A stretch of DNA of 64,000 nt, from contig JBBMNZ010000008.1 in NCBI GenBank assembly GCA_037954325.1, positions 725,001 through 789,000 of the forward strand, given 5' to 3'. The position numbers and the translations under genes are program-made. The notes under the pieces were generated by a model. That model worked only from the letters and a program-made list of their open reading frames with translations. It was not told where the DNA came from and did not search any database. This DNA is from Fistularia commersonii. Lineage: Eukaryota; Chordata; Actinopteri; Syngnathiformes; Fistulariidae. Shown in pieces: positions 33,421-45,985 of the stretch; positions within the stretch are counted from its first letter, which is position 1; every line of letters begins with the position of its first letter.

Positions 33421-34919
33421 GTCGGTTGAGCTTCTCCACCGGCGATGAAGCGATCTTCTCTAGTTCATCCAAATGAGATACTTTTGAAATCCGTTTGAAA
33501 TCCACGGCCTGCTGGATCTGCGCCGGCGTTGCGACGATAGCCGGACGAGCGGCGTTGACGTCTCGGCTGCTCGTCCCGACGATCAACAGGATTCCGACGT
33601 TTCTTGGCGTCCGCATGGAATGACGGCGGTGGCTCCGGACACGCTGTTTGGTCTTTTTCTTGGCCACGCTGTTTGCAGAAGATTTAGCCCCTTCAGGACG
33701 GAGGGATGATGGATGGAAGGATTCTCTCCATCCATCAGAGCGCCGGCGTCACGTTCAAACAGGCCCGTCGGCTCGTCTTCTCAAAGAGGCCGAGCGTCTC
33801 TCTGACCCGAGGCGCCGTGACGGATATCACATAACCGGAACGGTCGCAACCCCTGCGAAAAATAAGCAAACGACCGAACTTTAAACACGTCACGATTCGA
33901 TGTTTGTCGTCGGGACGAAAGCTCAGAGGAGCCTCTTTTTACCCGACGCTTACTTTTCTATATTTTCCCGGGCCGCCGTGTTTGAAACGCCGAGTGCTTT
34001 TCAAAGACAATGCTCAGCCTTCTGAAATTCAAAGTGGACCGCCGGTTCCTTCTCGCCCGCTCGCCAAAGAGCGTCCTCATCCCTCCATCTCCAGCTGATT
34101 TTTTTATTAGAAAAACCCCAGACTCATAAAAATTCCTTTTGAGGAGGGTTTACAGTGTTTCCCTATATTGATAATGAGCATTTTTTTTTTTCCCCTCTGC
34201 CTTCCTTTTACAGCCGTATCTCCGATGCAGTTTGAAGTCGCGGTTGTCCGCGGGAGCCGCGGTATCTTCACGCTGCGCCGGCGTTTCCAACTTGTCAAAC
34301 CAAATCCGGACCGGGAGTATCTCGGCTAATGTTTTCCGAGCGCTAACAATGATAGGACACGCACAACAGTTTATCATATTTGGATTTAGACGGGCCCGCC
34401 GCTCCCGTTTACTCCGCGGCGTTTCCTAGAATCCCTAAGATGCCTCCTCTCGGTTGAAATCGGGGGCTTTTGTTGGTCCGTTCCAGGAACCCTGTGATCT
34501 TCATCCATCCCTGCAAATAGGATCCACCGTCTGAGATGCGTATAGAGATATCAAGAAGTCCGTGTGAGGTGCTGTCTATAATTGGAAAAAAAAAAATGAA
34601 CAACACGGGAGAGGCGGCAGTGCTCCCGCCATCCCATGAAAGTTGCATGATGCTTTTTACAAGTGTCGGCAACACGTTCCTTCATCGCCGCATCACAGTT
34701 TCCCGAACGCCGGCGGCCAGCCGCCGTCCGGGCGGGGCGGGGGGGGCGAGTATCACAGAGAAGTTGCATTATTTAGCGCCTCCCCCCCGAACCTGTCAAC
34801 ACCAGGCCGAACTTGTGACCCCGTTCGGATGGCGGCAGCCAGAAGCTCTATATATACTCCGCCACGGTTTTATTTATACGCAGACAAATCGCAACCCGAT
34901 CGTCTGATGGCCCTTTCCG
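33421..34919. other. Unique-looking DNA without recognised genes
   Basis: A 149-codon minus-strand frame (33218-33667) overlaps the SINE-type copy and shows no domain. Nothing supported. Confidence 0.4.
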
Positions 34920-35110
34920 TGGACGGCAGGTCCGGACCACATCTGGAGATCATCTGGGAGCAGGAACCCTGGTCAGATCCCAGCGCCTTCGGCCTCAACC
35001 GGTTGGGGACGAAAAAGGAACTCGCGCTAAGAACAACAGAAGCGCTAACAGCTGCGCGCTAACAGCTGCACGCTAACAGCTGACACGATGCAACGATAGC
35101 TTCGATATTC
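34920..35110 (+). repeat. Unnamed interspersed repeat Y, copy 2
   Basis: It shares 'aggtccggaccacatctgga' and 'gatcatctgggagcagga' with 45862-45890 in outline. It also has 'gatcccagcgccttcggcct' followed by 'caaccgg', the 'cgctaacagct' run and 'cgatgcaacgatagcttcg'. The last matches 'tgatacaatcatagctttcg' at 45966-45985. A local 15-base tandem (cgctaacagctgcac) lies at 35043-35081. Confidence 0.5.
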
Positions 35111-36479
35111 AGGAGTTTTAGGAGGTCATATGTAGCCACGGAGTTCCCTGATAGGTGGAGGTTTTAATTTTGTGTCCACTAAAGATGCGTTTTATACGTG
35201 GCCGTCTCTCAGAACGCTGCACATCCCGCTCATCTACCGAGAACCGCCGCCGCCCCGCATCGATTTAATCATTCCGAAGGCCATAAATGTTGTGTTTGCA
35301 GACGCAAGCGTTCTATAATGACATAATATAGTGTTTTGGCTTTTTTCGTGTGCGTTTGTGCGAATTGTCTTATTGGTTACGGCTCATCAAGTTCAAATAA
35401 TATTACGAATTGTCTCCTTTGCAGCCACTTTAAATGAAACTCTATTGATCCCTGAGGGGGATTCAATTTGAGCCTCTGTGATAATACATTGTTCTTTTCT
35501 ATACATAATTTATTCGCGTCATTTCCATATCGTGTAAACAAATAAAGCGAGCAGAAAGCAAACAGTAAGGCCAGTTTCAAATCAGACGGATCAGTTTGGC
35601 AGTTCCTTCTCTATAATTAAGCGTTAAGAGAGCATCGATGAAGACTTTACTTCCAGAAAGCTTGGCTCCACACCTTCCTCTCTTAGGGTATAGTTAGCGT
35701 TAGCTTAGCCCCTGTTGCACCTCTCTGCTGCTCCCCTTCCTCCCGTCCGATCTGCACTCATGAGGGCAATCCCACATCTCCCATTGGACGGTTTCCCAGG
35801 GGGCGGGGCTTTATCGACTGCGGCGTGCACCATCGTTTATTATTTTACAAATATTAAATTTGTCGTTGTCTGCTGGCATGTAAATGTTAGCGTGTGTGGT
35901 GTTAGCATTACTGTCAGACTCACAGTCTGACTCCCCGAGTTTATTTCTTTTCTCTTCTTTTTTTTTTTTTGTTCATTGTTTTTTTTTGGTCTTATTTTTA
36001 ATTGAGAACATCCTGTGTGTGATTTTGTTTCATCCAAATTGTCCAAATTTGCATTCCCTTATTTCCCCCGAATTTCAAAAGCCTCAAATCTGCATTTGGC
36101 AGAAATCGTGACGGGGGAAAACAGCCGGCCTCCGCTTTTGTTACAAACCGAAAAGTAAGATGTCGGGGCGACACCTGGTGACGGATTATAACATTCATAG
36201 TTTTGCACTTCAATTAAAAAAAAAAAAACATATTTCCACTTTATTTTGTCGTGACTTTTTCTCAAGGTATAAATGTTTACTTTTTATGATTCATTCATCT
36301 GCTTGTTTGTTCATGTTTTTTCAGTCAAGGCTGCTGTTGGTTTTGTCAAAATTATTTTTCTTTTTATTAATACATTTATTTTGAATAGAAATAAAACACA
36401 AAACTGGATGTTGACTGATTCTGATCCCTTTAGAAGATGCTAATATTCAAATCTGACAAATAAGAGGAAATTGAAATGA
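35111..36479. other. AT-rich DNA with a possible retroelement-tail fragment
   Basis: No gene. 'aactctattgatccctgagg' followed by 'gggattcaatt' at 35438-35470 resembles the antisense/sense 3' border common to several fish retroposons (compare 48100-48128). T-rich and A-rich runs lie at 35957-35990 and 36217-36228. Confidence 0.35.
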
Positions 36480-36580
36480 GTGCTCCTGATATACCAGTAC
36501 AACTACTACTACGACTGCTACTACTAGAACTACTACTGCCACCCATAATAATAGTAAGAATAGGGATAATAATAATGATT
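36480..36580. repeat. Degenerate trinucleotide repeat (TAC/TAA)
   Basis: Imperfect TAC/GAC units followed by AAT units immediately before the pogo-like terminus. Confidence 0.7.
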
Positions 36581-36593
36581 ATAATATACCGTA

Positions 36594-37460
36594 TTTTCGG
36601 ATTATACGTTGCTCCGGATTATGTCTCACTAGACAAAAATGCATAATAAAGAACAAAAAAAAAACATATAAAAGTCGCACTGGGGTATATGTTGCATTTT
36701 ATGGGGAAATTCATTTGATAAAATCCAACACCAAGAATAGACATTTCATCTTGAAAGGCAATTTGAAATAAAAATAGAACAGGGAACAACAGGCTGAATA
36801 AGAATAGCCTACATGACGCATGAACAACGAACTGAGAACTTGCCTGCTAGGCTATGCTAACGTAACATATTAGGGTAAGAGTCATTCAAAATACCGATAG
36901 CATGTAGCACATGCTACAACCAAACAATCTGTGTCACTCTTAATCACTAAAGCTTCTTCTTCGGTGTCACTTCTGAACAACTCCGCCAACTCCGAAGGTA
37001 GACAACGCGCCGCTTCCTCTTCTACCGGTACGTTTCTTACGTCAGAGTCATTGTCACTTGCAGTTCCAATTATTCCAGCCTTTCTGGATCCTGACAGGAC
37101 GGCGTCCTTGTTTTGATAGAGAGGCGATGGCGTCGATTGAAGCGGTAACACCAGGAAGCTCCTCCCGCAAACTCATTTCTATTCATCTCCTTGGCAACTA
37201 CCTGGGTGTGAAGACGCAACCGTCCTGTTGACAAGCCTCTCCCGGCAGCACCTTGTTCAAGCACCAAGTGTGAACTCGTTCCGCTCGCCGTGGCCAGCTA
37301 GCTTTTAGCCCGCGATTAGCTTTTTTAGTTTCCTTCACGTCAGTAAGAGTAACCTCCGCTTTTCGCCAGTCCCTTACAAGTTTCTCACTAACTTCGAACT
37401 TTCTTTCTGCTGCTCGATTGCCGTTTTCGGCATGGCACAATGATGCTCTCGGCACATAAG
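36594..37460 (-). pseudogene. pogo-like transposon lacking its catalytic domain
   Basis: The terminus 'ataccgtattttcggattat' at 36590-36609 is typical of a fish pogo/Tigger-type element. Reading the minus strand from about 37455, the transposase N-terminal region is visible in two frames. One is a helix-turn-helix segment ('AERKFEVSEKLVRDWRKAE') followed by an HTH_CENPB-like part ('VHTWCL', a frame change, then 'VLEQGAAGRGLSTGRLRL'). 'GGASWCYRFNRRHRLSIKTR' follows. The sequence then jumps to the usual acidic C-terminus ('LPSELAELFRSDTEEEAL', near 36950-37000). The DDE nuclease domain in between is absent, so this is an internally deleted copy. No opposite terminus was recognised beyond 37460. 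Confidence 0.7.
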
Positions 37461-38841
37461 TTAGTGATGAAGTGCACAGTTGTTACCATGGTAACCGTTG
37501 TAAACCGTTGAAGTTGAAAAGACTTAGAGTTCACACCGCCAGACTGATTCAATTAGTTTTGACTTCGTTTTTTTCCTGTTTTTCTTTGTTTTGATTTTAA
37601 TGAGGACCGAAATACGGGGTCAAATGTACCCGTTGACGAAGCCGCACAGACAACGTGATTGGTCGAACCAGCTGAAGAGGCCTGAACGTACCAGACTGAA
37701 TGTATCTGACTCTTTTTGGGAGTGACCTGTTCCACAGGAGACTCTGTTCAGATGGTAAACAAACATGGCCGCCATCTTGGCGTTGCCTTTGTCCTCCATT
37801 ACTGTGGTTCAGTTCATCTGTGCCCCCCCTCCTTCGCTGTTCAGCTACATCTGCTTATCCCCGTTGTCTTCTTCATGTGATGTCACTTCCTGTGCCCCGC
37901 CTCCTCTTTCTCATTGGCTATCGGATCCATGATCGGCGTTCGGCGAAGATATTAGAATATTTGTTTGAATATCGGCCCCCGCGAGATCCGCCCGGCTTCA
38001 CCCGACGGCTCTTCGTCGCACGTCGAGGCTTCTCCTTGGTGCAGGTGAATGCCGGCGAGGAAGCGGAGGATGGATTCTACGGCGCGAAGATAACGGGCCG
38101 ATATGGATCCGCGGCGCCGGGCCTGCCGTGGGGGGGGGGGGGGGATTATGAAGCATCATATTTACAATAATGAGCTAATTATGAGGCTGCAGCACCGGAG
38201 GATTCTAACCATCACTATAAAGTTAATCCCACCTTTTTTAATTCATTTACTGGAGTCGTGGCAATGCACACAGGAGCCCCCCTTCCACATATTTAATTTC
38301 CTAGTTTACGGAAAATCTATGAGGTGCGGTCGTGGGAATTACGAGGCCTCCGAATTCAACTGAAGTGAAACGTTCTCTGGAAAAAAAAAAAAAAAAAAAG
38401 ACATCAAAGAAAAAAAAGCCATTTTTCCGAGTGCATCGATTTTGACGTTTTCCGAGATCCAAGCGTCGCTCGGCGGATGTTTAGCTTTGTGATCGGAGCC
38501 CGGATCGGAGTCGGGTGCGGCCGGATGAGCCTTTGACACCCGGGTGGACGCCGCTGTCCGTGAAGTGGCACTTAAAGACAGCGAGACGCGCCGCCTGCCG
38601 CTCGCCGCTCGCCGCTCGGCAGCCCAGGGAAAGTCACGGAATGGCACGAGCGCAGTGCACGTGGACTCAGCTGTGGGTGAGATAAAGACAGAGAGCGTCA
38701 TTTGTGAGAAGGCGGGAGGCTTTTACCGGGATTCGGCGTGGAGGACGGCGGGGACGTGGACGGAAGAGGCGTCGGGTGATTCGTTCCAAGCGGTTTGAAG
38801 GGTTTTAAAAGAGAAGCGGCATCAATACGTCTATAAATACG
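37461..38841. other. Unique-looking DNA without recognised genes
   Basis: A 156-codon frame (37700-38170, plus) has no recognisable domain. A YY1-like motif CCGCCATCTTG lies at 37769-37779. A G run lies at 38130-38143 and an A run at about 38381-38399. Confidence 0.4.
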
Positions 38842-38956
38842 TCTTCCCAATAATTCTGTGTATGTTCTGTTTCTTCTGTTTTTTTACTTGTGAAGCGTCT
38901 TTGAGTGTCATGAAAAGCGCTATAAAAATCCCATGTATTATTATTATTATTATTAT
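38842..38956 (+). repeat. Unnamed repeat Z, 3' end, copy 2
   Basis: Near-identical to the reverse complement of 22243-22355, with the same (ATT)n tail. Similarity stops abruptly at 38842, consistent with 5' truncation of a retroposed copy. Confidence 0.7.
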
Positions 38957-41215
38957 AAATTGAGTCCAGACATAAAGTCTAGCAAAGTGTGGACATTACA
39001 TTTAGCATAGCATTGTAGCATTAAGTGTGTAGCCAGTAAGTGACGGATGGAGCGCCGAATGAAAAACTCCCTCAGCCTCCTCCACCGATAAACCGTTTGT
39101 TTGACCCTTTTATAATGTAGCATTTGTTATTTATATTGTACATTTTTCAGATTTAAAAGGCGCAACAAAACCAGGGTTCTGGAACGGATTCCCGGCGTCT
39201 CGACTCTTTTCGACGGGGAAATTGAATTCGACGTACGAGCCGGGTCGCAGAACCGGTAAAGGAGAAAATAAAGGACAAAAAAACGGCTATATAACTTGAC
39301 AACAAAAACAAAGTAAGTCCGGTATTCTTATTGCCGCCCGTCGGCGGAGTAAAGCCCAGCTTCCCCTCGGGAGCCGTAGGTTTTATATGATAGGACGTCG
39401 TGTTCCGGATAGACAGGAAGTCACAAGGCAGGTCCGCGGGTATTAATAACCCTCTCGGTCCGGACGATAACCGTCATTAACGGGGGCGTCGGCTCGGACG
39501 GCGAGCGGTGGCCCCCCCGCCCCGAGCCCCGTGCCGTCAAAACTGGGATGAAGGACGCGGGAAGGGCGGGCGAATTCCTCCACCTGCTGACAAAGGGGAA
39601 AAGATGATCGCTCTAAACGCCCGGCACTAAATCTTTCACACTTGTCAGGTCCACTTTGTCCCGGGCCGGCAGAGCCGACCCCTCTCTCCCCGTCAGCAGG
39701 GACCCGGCCTTGGTCGATGGGGGAGGGGGGAAAGACCACCGGCTAAATTTATAACACACATTTGCGCCCCGTGGCCTCAAATCATCCAAACATATTGCAG
39801 AGGACACGCATCCGGGGGTCGGTATTATGGCGCTAAAAGGTGCTCTCTTGTCTAAATTTGTGTGTGTGTGTGTGTTTTCTCTCACTGCTGTCTCTCGCTG
39901 TGTTATGAATTTGTTTCCGATTTGTTTTCGAACCAGGCACTTTCCAATCTCACACCATCAGCACTGAAGGTCTCTGCATTCATTCATTCACCTTCTCATC
40001 CCCACATCTGGTCCATCAGCCTTTCTTTATCCGAAGGGAGCTCCAAAAACACCGTTATTGATGAGCTGCATCCGCGTTGATCGAATGATCGATCGCTAAA
40101 TTTGTCGATTGATCGAACTCCCTCGTCGGTGTCGCAACCGGACGTTGAACAGACGGGAAAAACGCTTTCGGAAGGCGAAGATACCGAGTTTTTTGCGTCT
40201 TCTACACTCGCGCGTTTGCATCCTCGTTCGTCAGGACCTCAGAAAACATAAAAAGTAGCAGCAGAATCATAAATCCGTATCTTGCAGCTGCGGTTTCTTT
40301 GTGTGCGCGTCACCTTGAAGCCCGGGCGGTATAGTAAGACGTTCGCTTACGTTAACTTCCATCTCCTGCGGCGACCGTCCCCCCCAAAACTATTATACAC
40401 ATGGGCGCCATTGTGATTGTCACAAGGTTAGATAGCTCGTACAAATGAATAACAAGCTCTTTGAGGCGTACGGGACGCCAGACAGGGCAATTTCACACCG
40501 CCGAACGGAAGCGCGCCGCTTTCGTGTTGCGTAGGTCGGACGGCGAGGGCGGCAAGTAGGTCAGGGCTGGCGGGGCCGGCGGGGCCGGCGGGGGGGGGCG
40601 GGGTCTCGGCCCCCGAGGCGGAGGTCGGCGTGGTTCTGAAATGCCAGAGCTGAAAGGCCGTCGAGCTCCGACGCCCCGGTTTGTTTCTACGCGGCGGCGA
40701 TAAGTGAAAATGAAGCTGTTGTTGGTTTTCTCCGGGCGGGAGATTGAATTGTTTCCACCTCTGGGTTCGAGCCTCTGAAGGGAAGCCCACACCTCCTATC
40801 TGGAGCGCAGCGCTATCTGAGGGCGTCGGGTTTGTCTGGGGATGAAAAGGACCGACCGCTACTTTTAGCAGGCAGCCGACAAACCTTTACTGCTATTTAC
40901 ATTTATCCAAATGTCCCAACGTAGAATGAATGTCAATATGTTCGGGGCCGGGTGTGTTTTCTTCACCGCGAGCAGTCACAGTGTCGGGGGACGGGCAAGA
41001 GGTCAGGGGCAGATCGGGGTTTTACTGGCTGTTTTTATATTGAGATAGATAGATATATAGATGTACATGTTTGTGTTTCTTTCATGTCGCCAACCAAAGA
41101 ATTTCCATTCTTTTTTCTACCCGATGAGTTTTTCTTTGAACGTTATTCATTTATTTCAGGGGTTTTATGTTACAATTTATTTATCTCTAGGATGTGTCAT
41201 TTTTATTATTTTGCA
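38957..41215. other. Unique-looking DNA without recognised genes
   Basis: No supported gene. A short (TG)n lies at 39860-39875. A G-rich stretch at 40550-40615 gives proline-rich minus-strand frames without domains. An imperfect GATA run lies at 41043-41061. Confidence 0.4.
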
Positions 41216-43190
41216 GCTTGAAGAATTTGAGAAGAAGGAGAAGTTCTGGAATGAGTTAGATGAAGTGATGCAGAATATTCTCAGAAATGAGAGAGTGGTC
41301 ATTGGTGCAGACTTCAATGGACATGTTGGTGAAGGCAATAAAGGGGATGAAGAAGTGATGGGCAGATTTGGTATCCAGGATAGGAATGCCGAGGGACAGA
41401 TGGTGGTAGATTTTGCCAAAAGGATGGAAATGGCTGTAGTGAACACCTTTTTCCAGAAAAAACAGGAACATAGGGTAACTTCTAAGAGCGGAGGTAGGAG
41501 CACGCAGGTAGACTACATCTTGTATAGACGAGGTAACCTGAAAGAGATCAGTGACTGCAAAGTAGTTGTAGGTGAGAGTGTAGCCAGACAGCATAGGATG
41601 GTGGTTTGTAGGATGACTCTGGTGACAAGGAAGATGAAGAGGACAAAGGCAGAGCAGAGGACAAAGTGGTGGAAGCTGAAAAGGGAGGAGTGTTGCATGG
41701 TTTTCAGGGAGGAGTTGAGAAAGGGTCTGGGTGGCCAGGGAGAGCTTCCAGATGATTGGACAACTACAGCTAGTGTTATCAGGGAGACAGGTAGAAGAGT
41801 ACTTGGTGTGTCATCTGGAAGGAAAGTAGATAAGGAGACTTGGTGGTGGAATGAGGAAGTGCAGGAGAACAGAGAAAGCGGTTAGCAAAGAAGAAGTGGG
41901 ATACTGAGAGGACTGAAGAGAACAGACAGGAGTTCAGGGAGATACAACGTAAGGTAAAGATAGAGGTAGCAAAGGAAAAACAAAGGGCGTACGATGACTT
42001 GTATGCTCGGTTGGATAGTAAGGAGGGTGAGAATGATCTATACAGGTTGGCAAAACAGAGAGATAAAGATGGAAAGGATGTACAACAGGTCCGGGGGATT
42101 AAGGACAGAGAGGGGAATGTATTGACAGATGCAAGAAGAGTGATGGGAAGATATAAGGAGTACTTTGAAGAGCTGATGAATGTGGAAAATGAAAGAGAGG
42201 CAAGGGTAGAAGAGGTGACTATTGTAGACCACAAAGTAGCAGAGATTAGTAAAAGTGAAGTGAGGAAGGCATTGAAGAGGATGAAGAGTGGAAAAGCAGT
42301 TGGTCCTGATGATATACCTGTGGAGGTGTGGAAGTGTCTAGGAGAGGCAGCGGTAGATTTCCTGACTAGATTATTCAACAGAATCTTGGAGAGTGAGAAG
42401 ATGCCTGAAGAATGGAGACAAAGTGTGATGGTGCCTATTTTTAAGAATAACGGGGATGTGCAGAATTGCGGGAGCTATAGAAAGAGCAGTGGAAACTAGA
42501 CTGAGAGCAGAAGTCAGCATTTGTGAACAGCAGTATGGCTTCATGCCTAGGAAGAGTACTACAGATGCAGTATTTGCGTTGAGAATGCTAATAGAAAAGT
42601 ACAGAGAAGGCCAGAGGGAGCTGCATTGCGTTTTCGTAGACCTAGAAAAAGCATATGACAGGGTGCCAAGAGAGGAGCTCTGGTATTGTATGAGGAAGTC
42701 TGGAGTGGCAGAGAAATATGTTAGACTGGTGCAGGACATGTATGCTAGCTGTGAGACACTGGTACGGTGTGCTGTAGGGGTAACAGAGAAGTTCAAGGTG
42801 GAGGTGGGACTCCATCAGGGATCAGCTCTAAGACCCTTCTTGTTCGCAGTGGTGATGGACAGGCTGACAGATGAGGTGAGACAGGAATCCCCATGGACCA
42901 TGATGTTTGCGGATGACATTGTGATCTGTAGTGAGATTAGAAAACAGGTAGAGGAACATCTAGAGAGGTGGAGGTATGCTCTGGAAAGGAGAGGAATGAA
43001 AGTTAGTCGCAGCAAGACTGAATATATATGTGTGTGAATGAGGGGAACTCAGATGGAACGGTGAGGCTACAGGGAGTGGAGATCAAGAAGCTGGAGGATT
43101 TCAGGTACTTAGGGTCAACAGTCCAGAGCGTAGGAGAGTGTGGAGAACAGGTGAAGAGACGGGTCCCTGGCGACCCCTGAAGGGAAAAGC
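41216..43190 (+). pseudogene. LINE endonuclease-reverse transcriptase, broken
   Basis: The protein would nick target DNA and copy its RNA into the nick. Part one (41217-41882) is an AP-type endonuclease: 'VVIGADFNGHVG' carries the conserved Asp/Asn, and 'RSTQVDYILYRR' and 'SVARQHRMVVCRM' (a His in the usual catalytic position) follow. A one-base loss near 41876 moves the frame. Part two (41877-42476) is linker and RT start ('GKAVGPDDIPVEVWK'). A further deletion near 42475 removes part of RT motif 2 and shifts the frame. Part three (42476-43036) holds 'CEQQYGFMPRKSTTDAVFAL', 'FVDLEKAYDRVPRE', 'LHQGSALRPFLFAVV' and the catalytic 'MMFADDIVIC'. A two-base gain at about 43030 creates a stop after 'SKTEYICV'. 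Confidence 0.9.
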
Positions 43191-43192
43191 TG

Positions 43193-43304
43193 AAAGAAGA
43201 AGAAGAAGAAGAAGAAGAAGAAGAAGAAGAAGAAGAAGAAGAAGAAGAAGAAGAAGAAGAAGAAGAATGAATGAATGAATGAATGAATGAATGAATGAAT
43301 GAAT
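43193..43304. repeat. (GAA)n plus (ATGA)n LINE tail
   Basis: About 24 GAA units, then about 10 ATGA/GAAT units. It follows the LINE 3' end directly, so it is the element's tail, probably expanded after insertion. Confidence 0.9.
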
Positions 43305-45839
43305 GTATTTTTCTCTCAAATATAGACCAGCGAGGGATAATTGGTTTCACAAAACTAACGGAACTGTATACTGATGCCTGATACTGAAAGTTTCGATAAA
43401 GTGATAATAATAATATTTGATAATATAATATTTGACCTCAATTCTGACCACAATAATTTGCCTGTCAAGAAAGTGAAGCGACAAATATATTTGTTTGTGT
43501 TAGAAATCAGAGTTTGCAACTGCAACTCAAGTGTGCACATCTTTGGATTCACCGTAGTTTTATTCTGCCGTCCGACTTCACGGCGTCTTCAAGTCTTCAT
43601 GAAGTCGTTCTATTTCTTTCACACATTATGTTTCCATTCGTGACGTCGATTCCCCGCCTTCTGTTTCCGCCAGGTTCTCTGCACCCCCGAGTCCATGGAC
43701 GTTCTCCGAGGTTCCCCGTGCAGGACCCGGCTCGGATCTCGCCGCGGTGAATTACCCGTCCGGCCACCGAGCGGTAAATACCTTTGCTTTTTCTTTCTCA
43801 TTCAAAATAAAATAAGAAAGCGGGCTCTGTGTTATGAGGTCTGGGCCTCCGCCGCCGCTCCCCGATTGAGTAAATATCCCTGTTTTGCATGAAGCCGTCA
43901 GCACTTTCCCTTCGGCCTGTCAGAAAGTCATCAGGGTCGCAGCCCCCCTTTATCAGCTCCCCACTCAGCAGCGCCGCTGATAAATCCCTCTTCCTCTCAC
44001 CGCGCCGCTTATCGCCGGCTCTGCCGCGATGTGGCCACAGCACATTCAGAGAGGAAAAAAAAATCTGTTCGACCGAGGAAGTGACTTCTGCAGATATGCC
44101 AGGAATTTTAATTCACCTCGGCTGCTCTTTATTTATTTATTTTTTAGCCTATCAGCAATTAAAGTTGCCCAGGCATCGAGCTGTTGGAGTTCTCATTTCT
44201 CTTGTAAATATGTATTTGAATGTACAGCTGTGACGGGATTATGTATCTATAAATATACATATATATATAGAGTAAGAGAGAGAGAGAGACATTTTTGCCG
44301 ATCTTTGTTTTGTTTTGAACAGACTGAATGTAAAACTAACGGTTAAAAAAAAATGATAGAAACAAGTGTGTTTTTGTTTTGTTTCTTTTTCATTGAGCCA
44401 GTATTACGATACATTTGTTTTTATAACAAATTGTTCTGAACCACTTGTCGTTAAATAATGGCAAGTGGGTCATGACTGAACAGCAAAGTACAAATGCAGG
44501 CGGAATATCATCATTATTTTATCATATTCTACTGGTATTATTTTTAATGTCGTCGGTGCTTTTTATCAACACGCAACTGTAAAACCCCTGGCCTTATTAC
44601 AATATTTGGCATATTCATTATTCATTTATTTTATGTATGTATTCACTTATTTATTTAGCTAATAATTTTTTGGGGAGTCATTTTATGAAGCAACATTATT
44701 ATAGTTCATTGTGTTATTGCTATTATTATCATTATTATTATTGCTGTTTTTGTTTGAAATGATACAGTCTAATTAAAAAAATGTTCATTCATTTTTACAT
44801 CCAAAGTAGTACTACTAGTGGTAGTAGTTATAGCAGTAGATGTAGTAGTAGTTGTAGTAATGAGATGAAATACTATATTTCCCTTTCAAAGTAGTTCATT
44901 GTTTGTCTTATTATTGTTATTATTTCTTTTATTTTCCCTATTATTGTTGTTCTGAACGTAGTCCAACATATCCCAGGCAGTGATGAATCGATCCCCTCCC
45001 GTCCACGAGCGCTCGCCTGTCAATCACGTTTAAAAACTAAGATGAAGATGCTCTTCATCTCCATCTGTTTTTTTTTATTTATTTTTATTTAATATCGTCG
45101 TCTTTGCTAATCTAATGAAACCGCTGCATCCAGACCGACGTTCCCTTTCTGGCTGCTTGCAGAGCAGAAATCCTGCCCCCCTTCCCGGCCCACCCTCTCA
45201 TAACGAAAGGTGTCGAGACATCTGTTTCCGCACGAAGCAATTAAGTTACTGTAAAAAAAGATAAACAAAACAACTTCTAATTAGATACCACATCAATTCC
45301 GGGGGAAACAGACAAAAACTCATATACCTTTGATCACTGCGAGCGGATGCAAAATTACCTTCTTTTCCCGGCGCCTGCGAAGCCCACGTCTGGAATGATA
45401 TTCTGTGCGGCGAGCTAATTATCTGCGCTCGGTTACTCCTCGCTCCGGCTGCGCCGCGATGTCAAACCGCGGGAAGGAGCCGGAATCGTATCCGCCTCCC
45501 CCGGGGAGGGCGGCGATGGAGCGCGGCTACGAGGGGCAGCAAGAAATGGGTAAAAGCGTCCGGTCCGGGCGCGGATCATGAACGGTTGTCGCACACTGTT
45601 ACCGGAAGAGGACGCAAAGGTCGAGCATACCTCCCGCAACCTCCCGGGTATGGTCAACACCCAATCCCGGCGTTCGTAATCCTGTCCGTTTCTGGGGGGC
45701 GTGCAGAGGCAACGCGGTAGATGAGGCCATAGCCCTGAAGGTCAAGAGGGAAAGGGGTTGCACGGTATGCTCGAGCGCGACCGGCGCAAGGAATGGAGGA
45801 GAAGAAGGCGCCTTAGATGGCGCCAATCATGAGATCTCT
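43305..45839. other. AT-rich DNA without recognised genes
   Basis: No gene. Degenerate tri-/tetranucleotide stretches occur at 44700-44760 (ATT) and 44803-44860 (GTA). A short (TA)n then (GA)n lies at 44253-44288. The stretch 45190-45425 (TTCTAATTAGAT, GAGCTAATTATC) has the look of conserved non-coding DNA, unverified. Confidence 0.4.
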
Positions 45840-45985
45840 GATGGCTCTTTCCATGGAGAGCAGGTCTGGACCTGGATCTTGTGTCAGACATGATGCGGGG
45901 TGGCCTCCTGCCTCGACCGCTTTGCGCAGAAGGAGAGCGATAACAGTAGCGCTAATAGCTACAAATGATACAATCATAGCTTTCG
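45840..45985 (+). repeat. Unnamed interspersed repeat Y, copy 3
   Basis: It contains 'gagcaggtctggacctggat', 'ggcctcctgcctcgaccg', 'gcagaaggagagcgataaca', 'gtagcgctaatagctac' and 'tgatacaatcatagctttcg'. These blocks are shared in order with copy 2 at 34920-35110. Confidence 0.5.

Larger units (their letters stand above)
41216..43304 (+). mobile_element. RTE-like LINE, 5'-truncated and internally deleted
   Basis: The element starts abruptly inside the endonuclease. It runs through endonuclease and reverse transcriptase, jumps from a 'VQSVGECGEQVKRR' stretch (about 43120-43160) directly to the 3' end 'ctggcgacccctgaagggaa', and finishes in (GAA)n (43193-43266) and (ATGA)n. The roughly 170 codons present after this point in the copies at 10222-11008 and 52432-52978 are missing. 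RTE-type elements in fish (for example Expander and BovB relatives) have this single-ORF layout and a short simple-repeat tail. Confidence 0.88.

Noticed and set aside
33218..33667. 149-codon minus-strand frame with basic start
   Set aside because: Its second half is the SINE-type repeat at 33240-33420 and the first half shows no domain.
37700..38170. 156-codon plus-strand frame
   Set aside because: No recognisable family; composition changes midway and the end is encoded by a G run.
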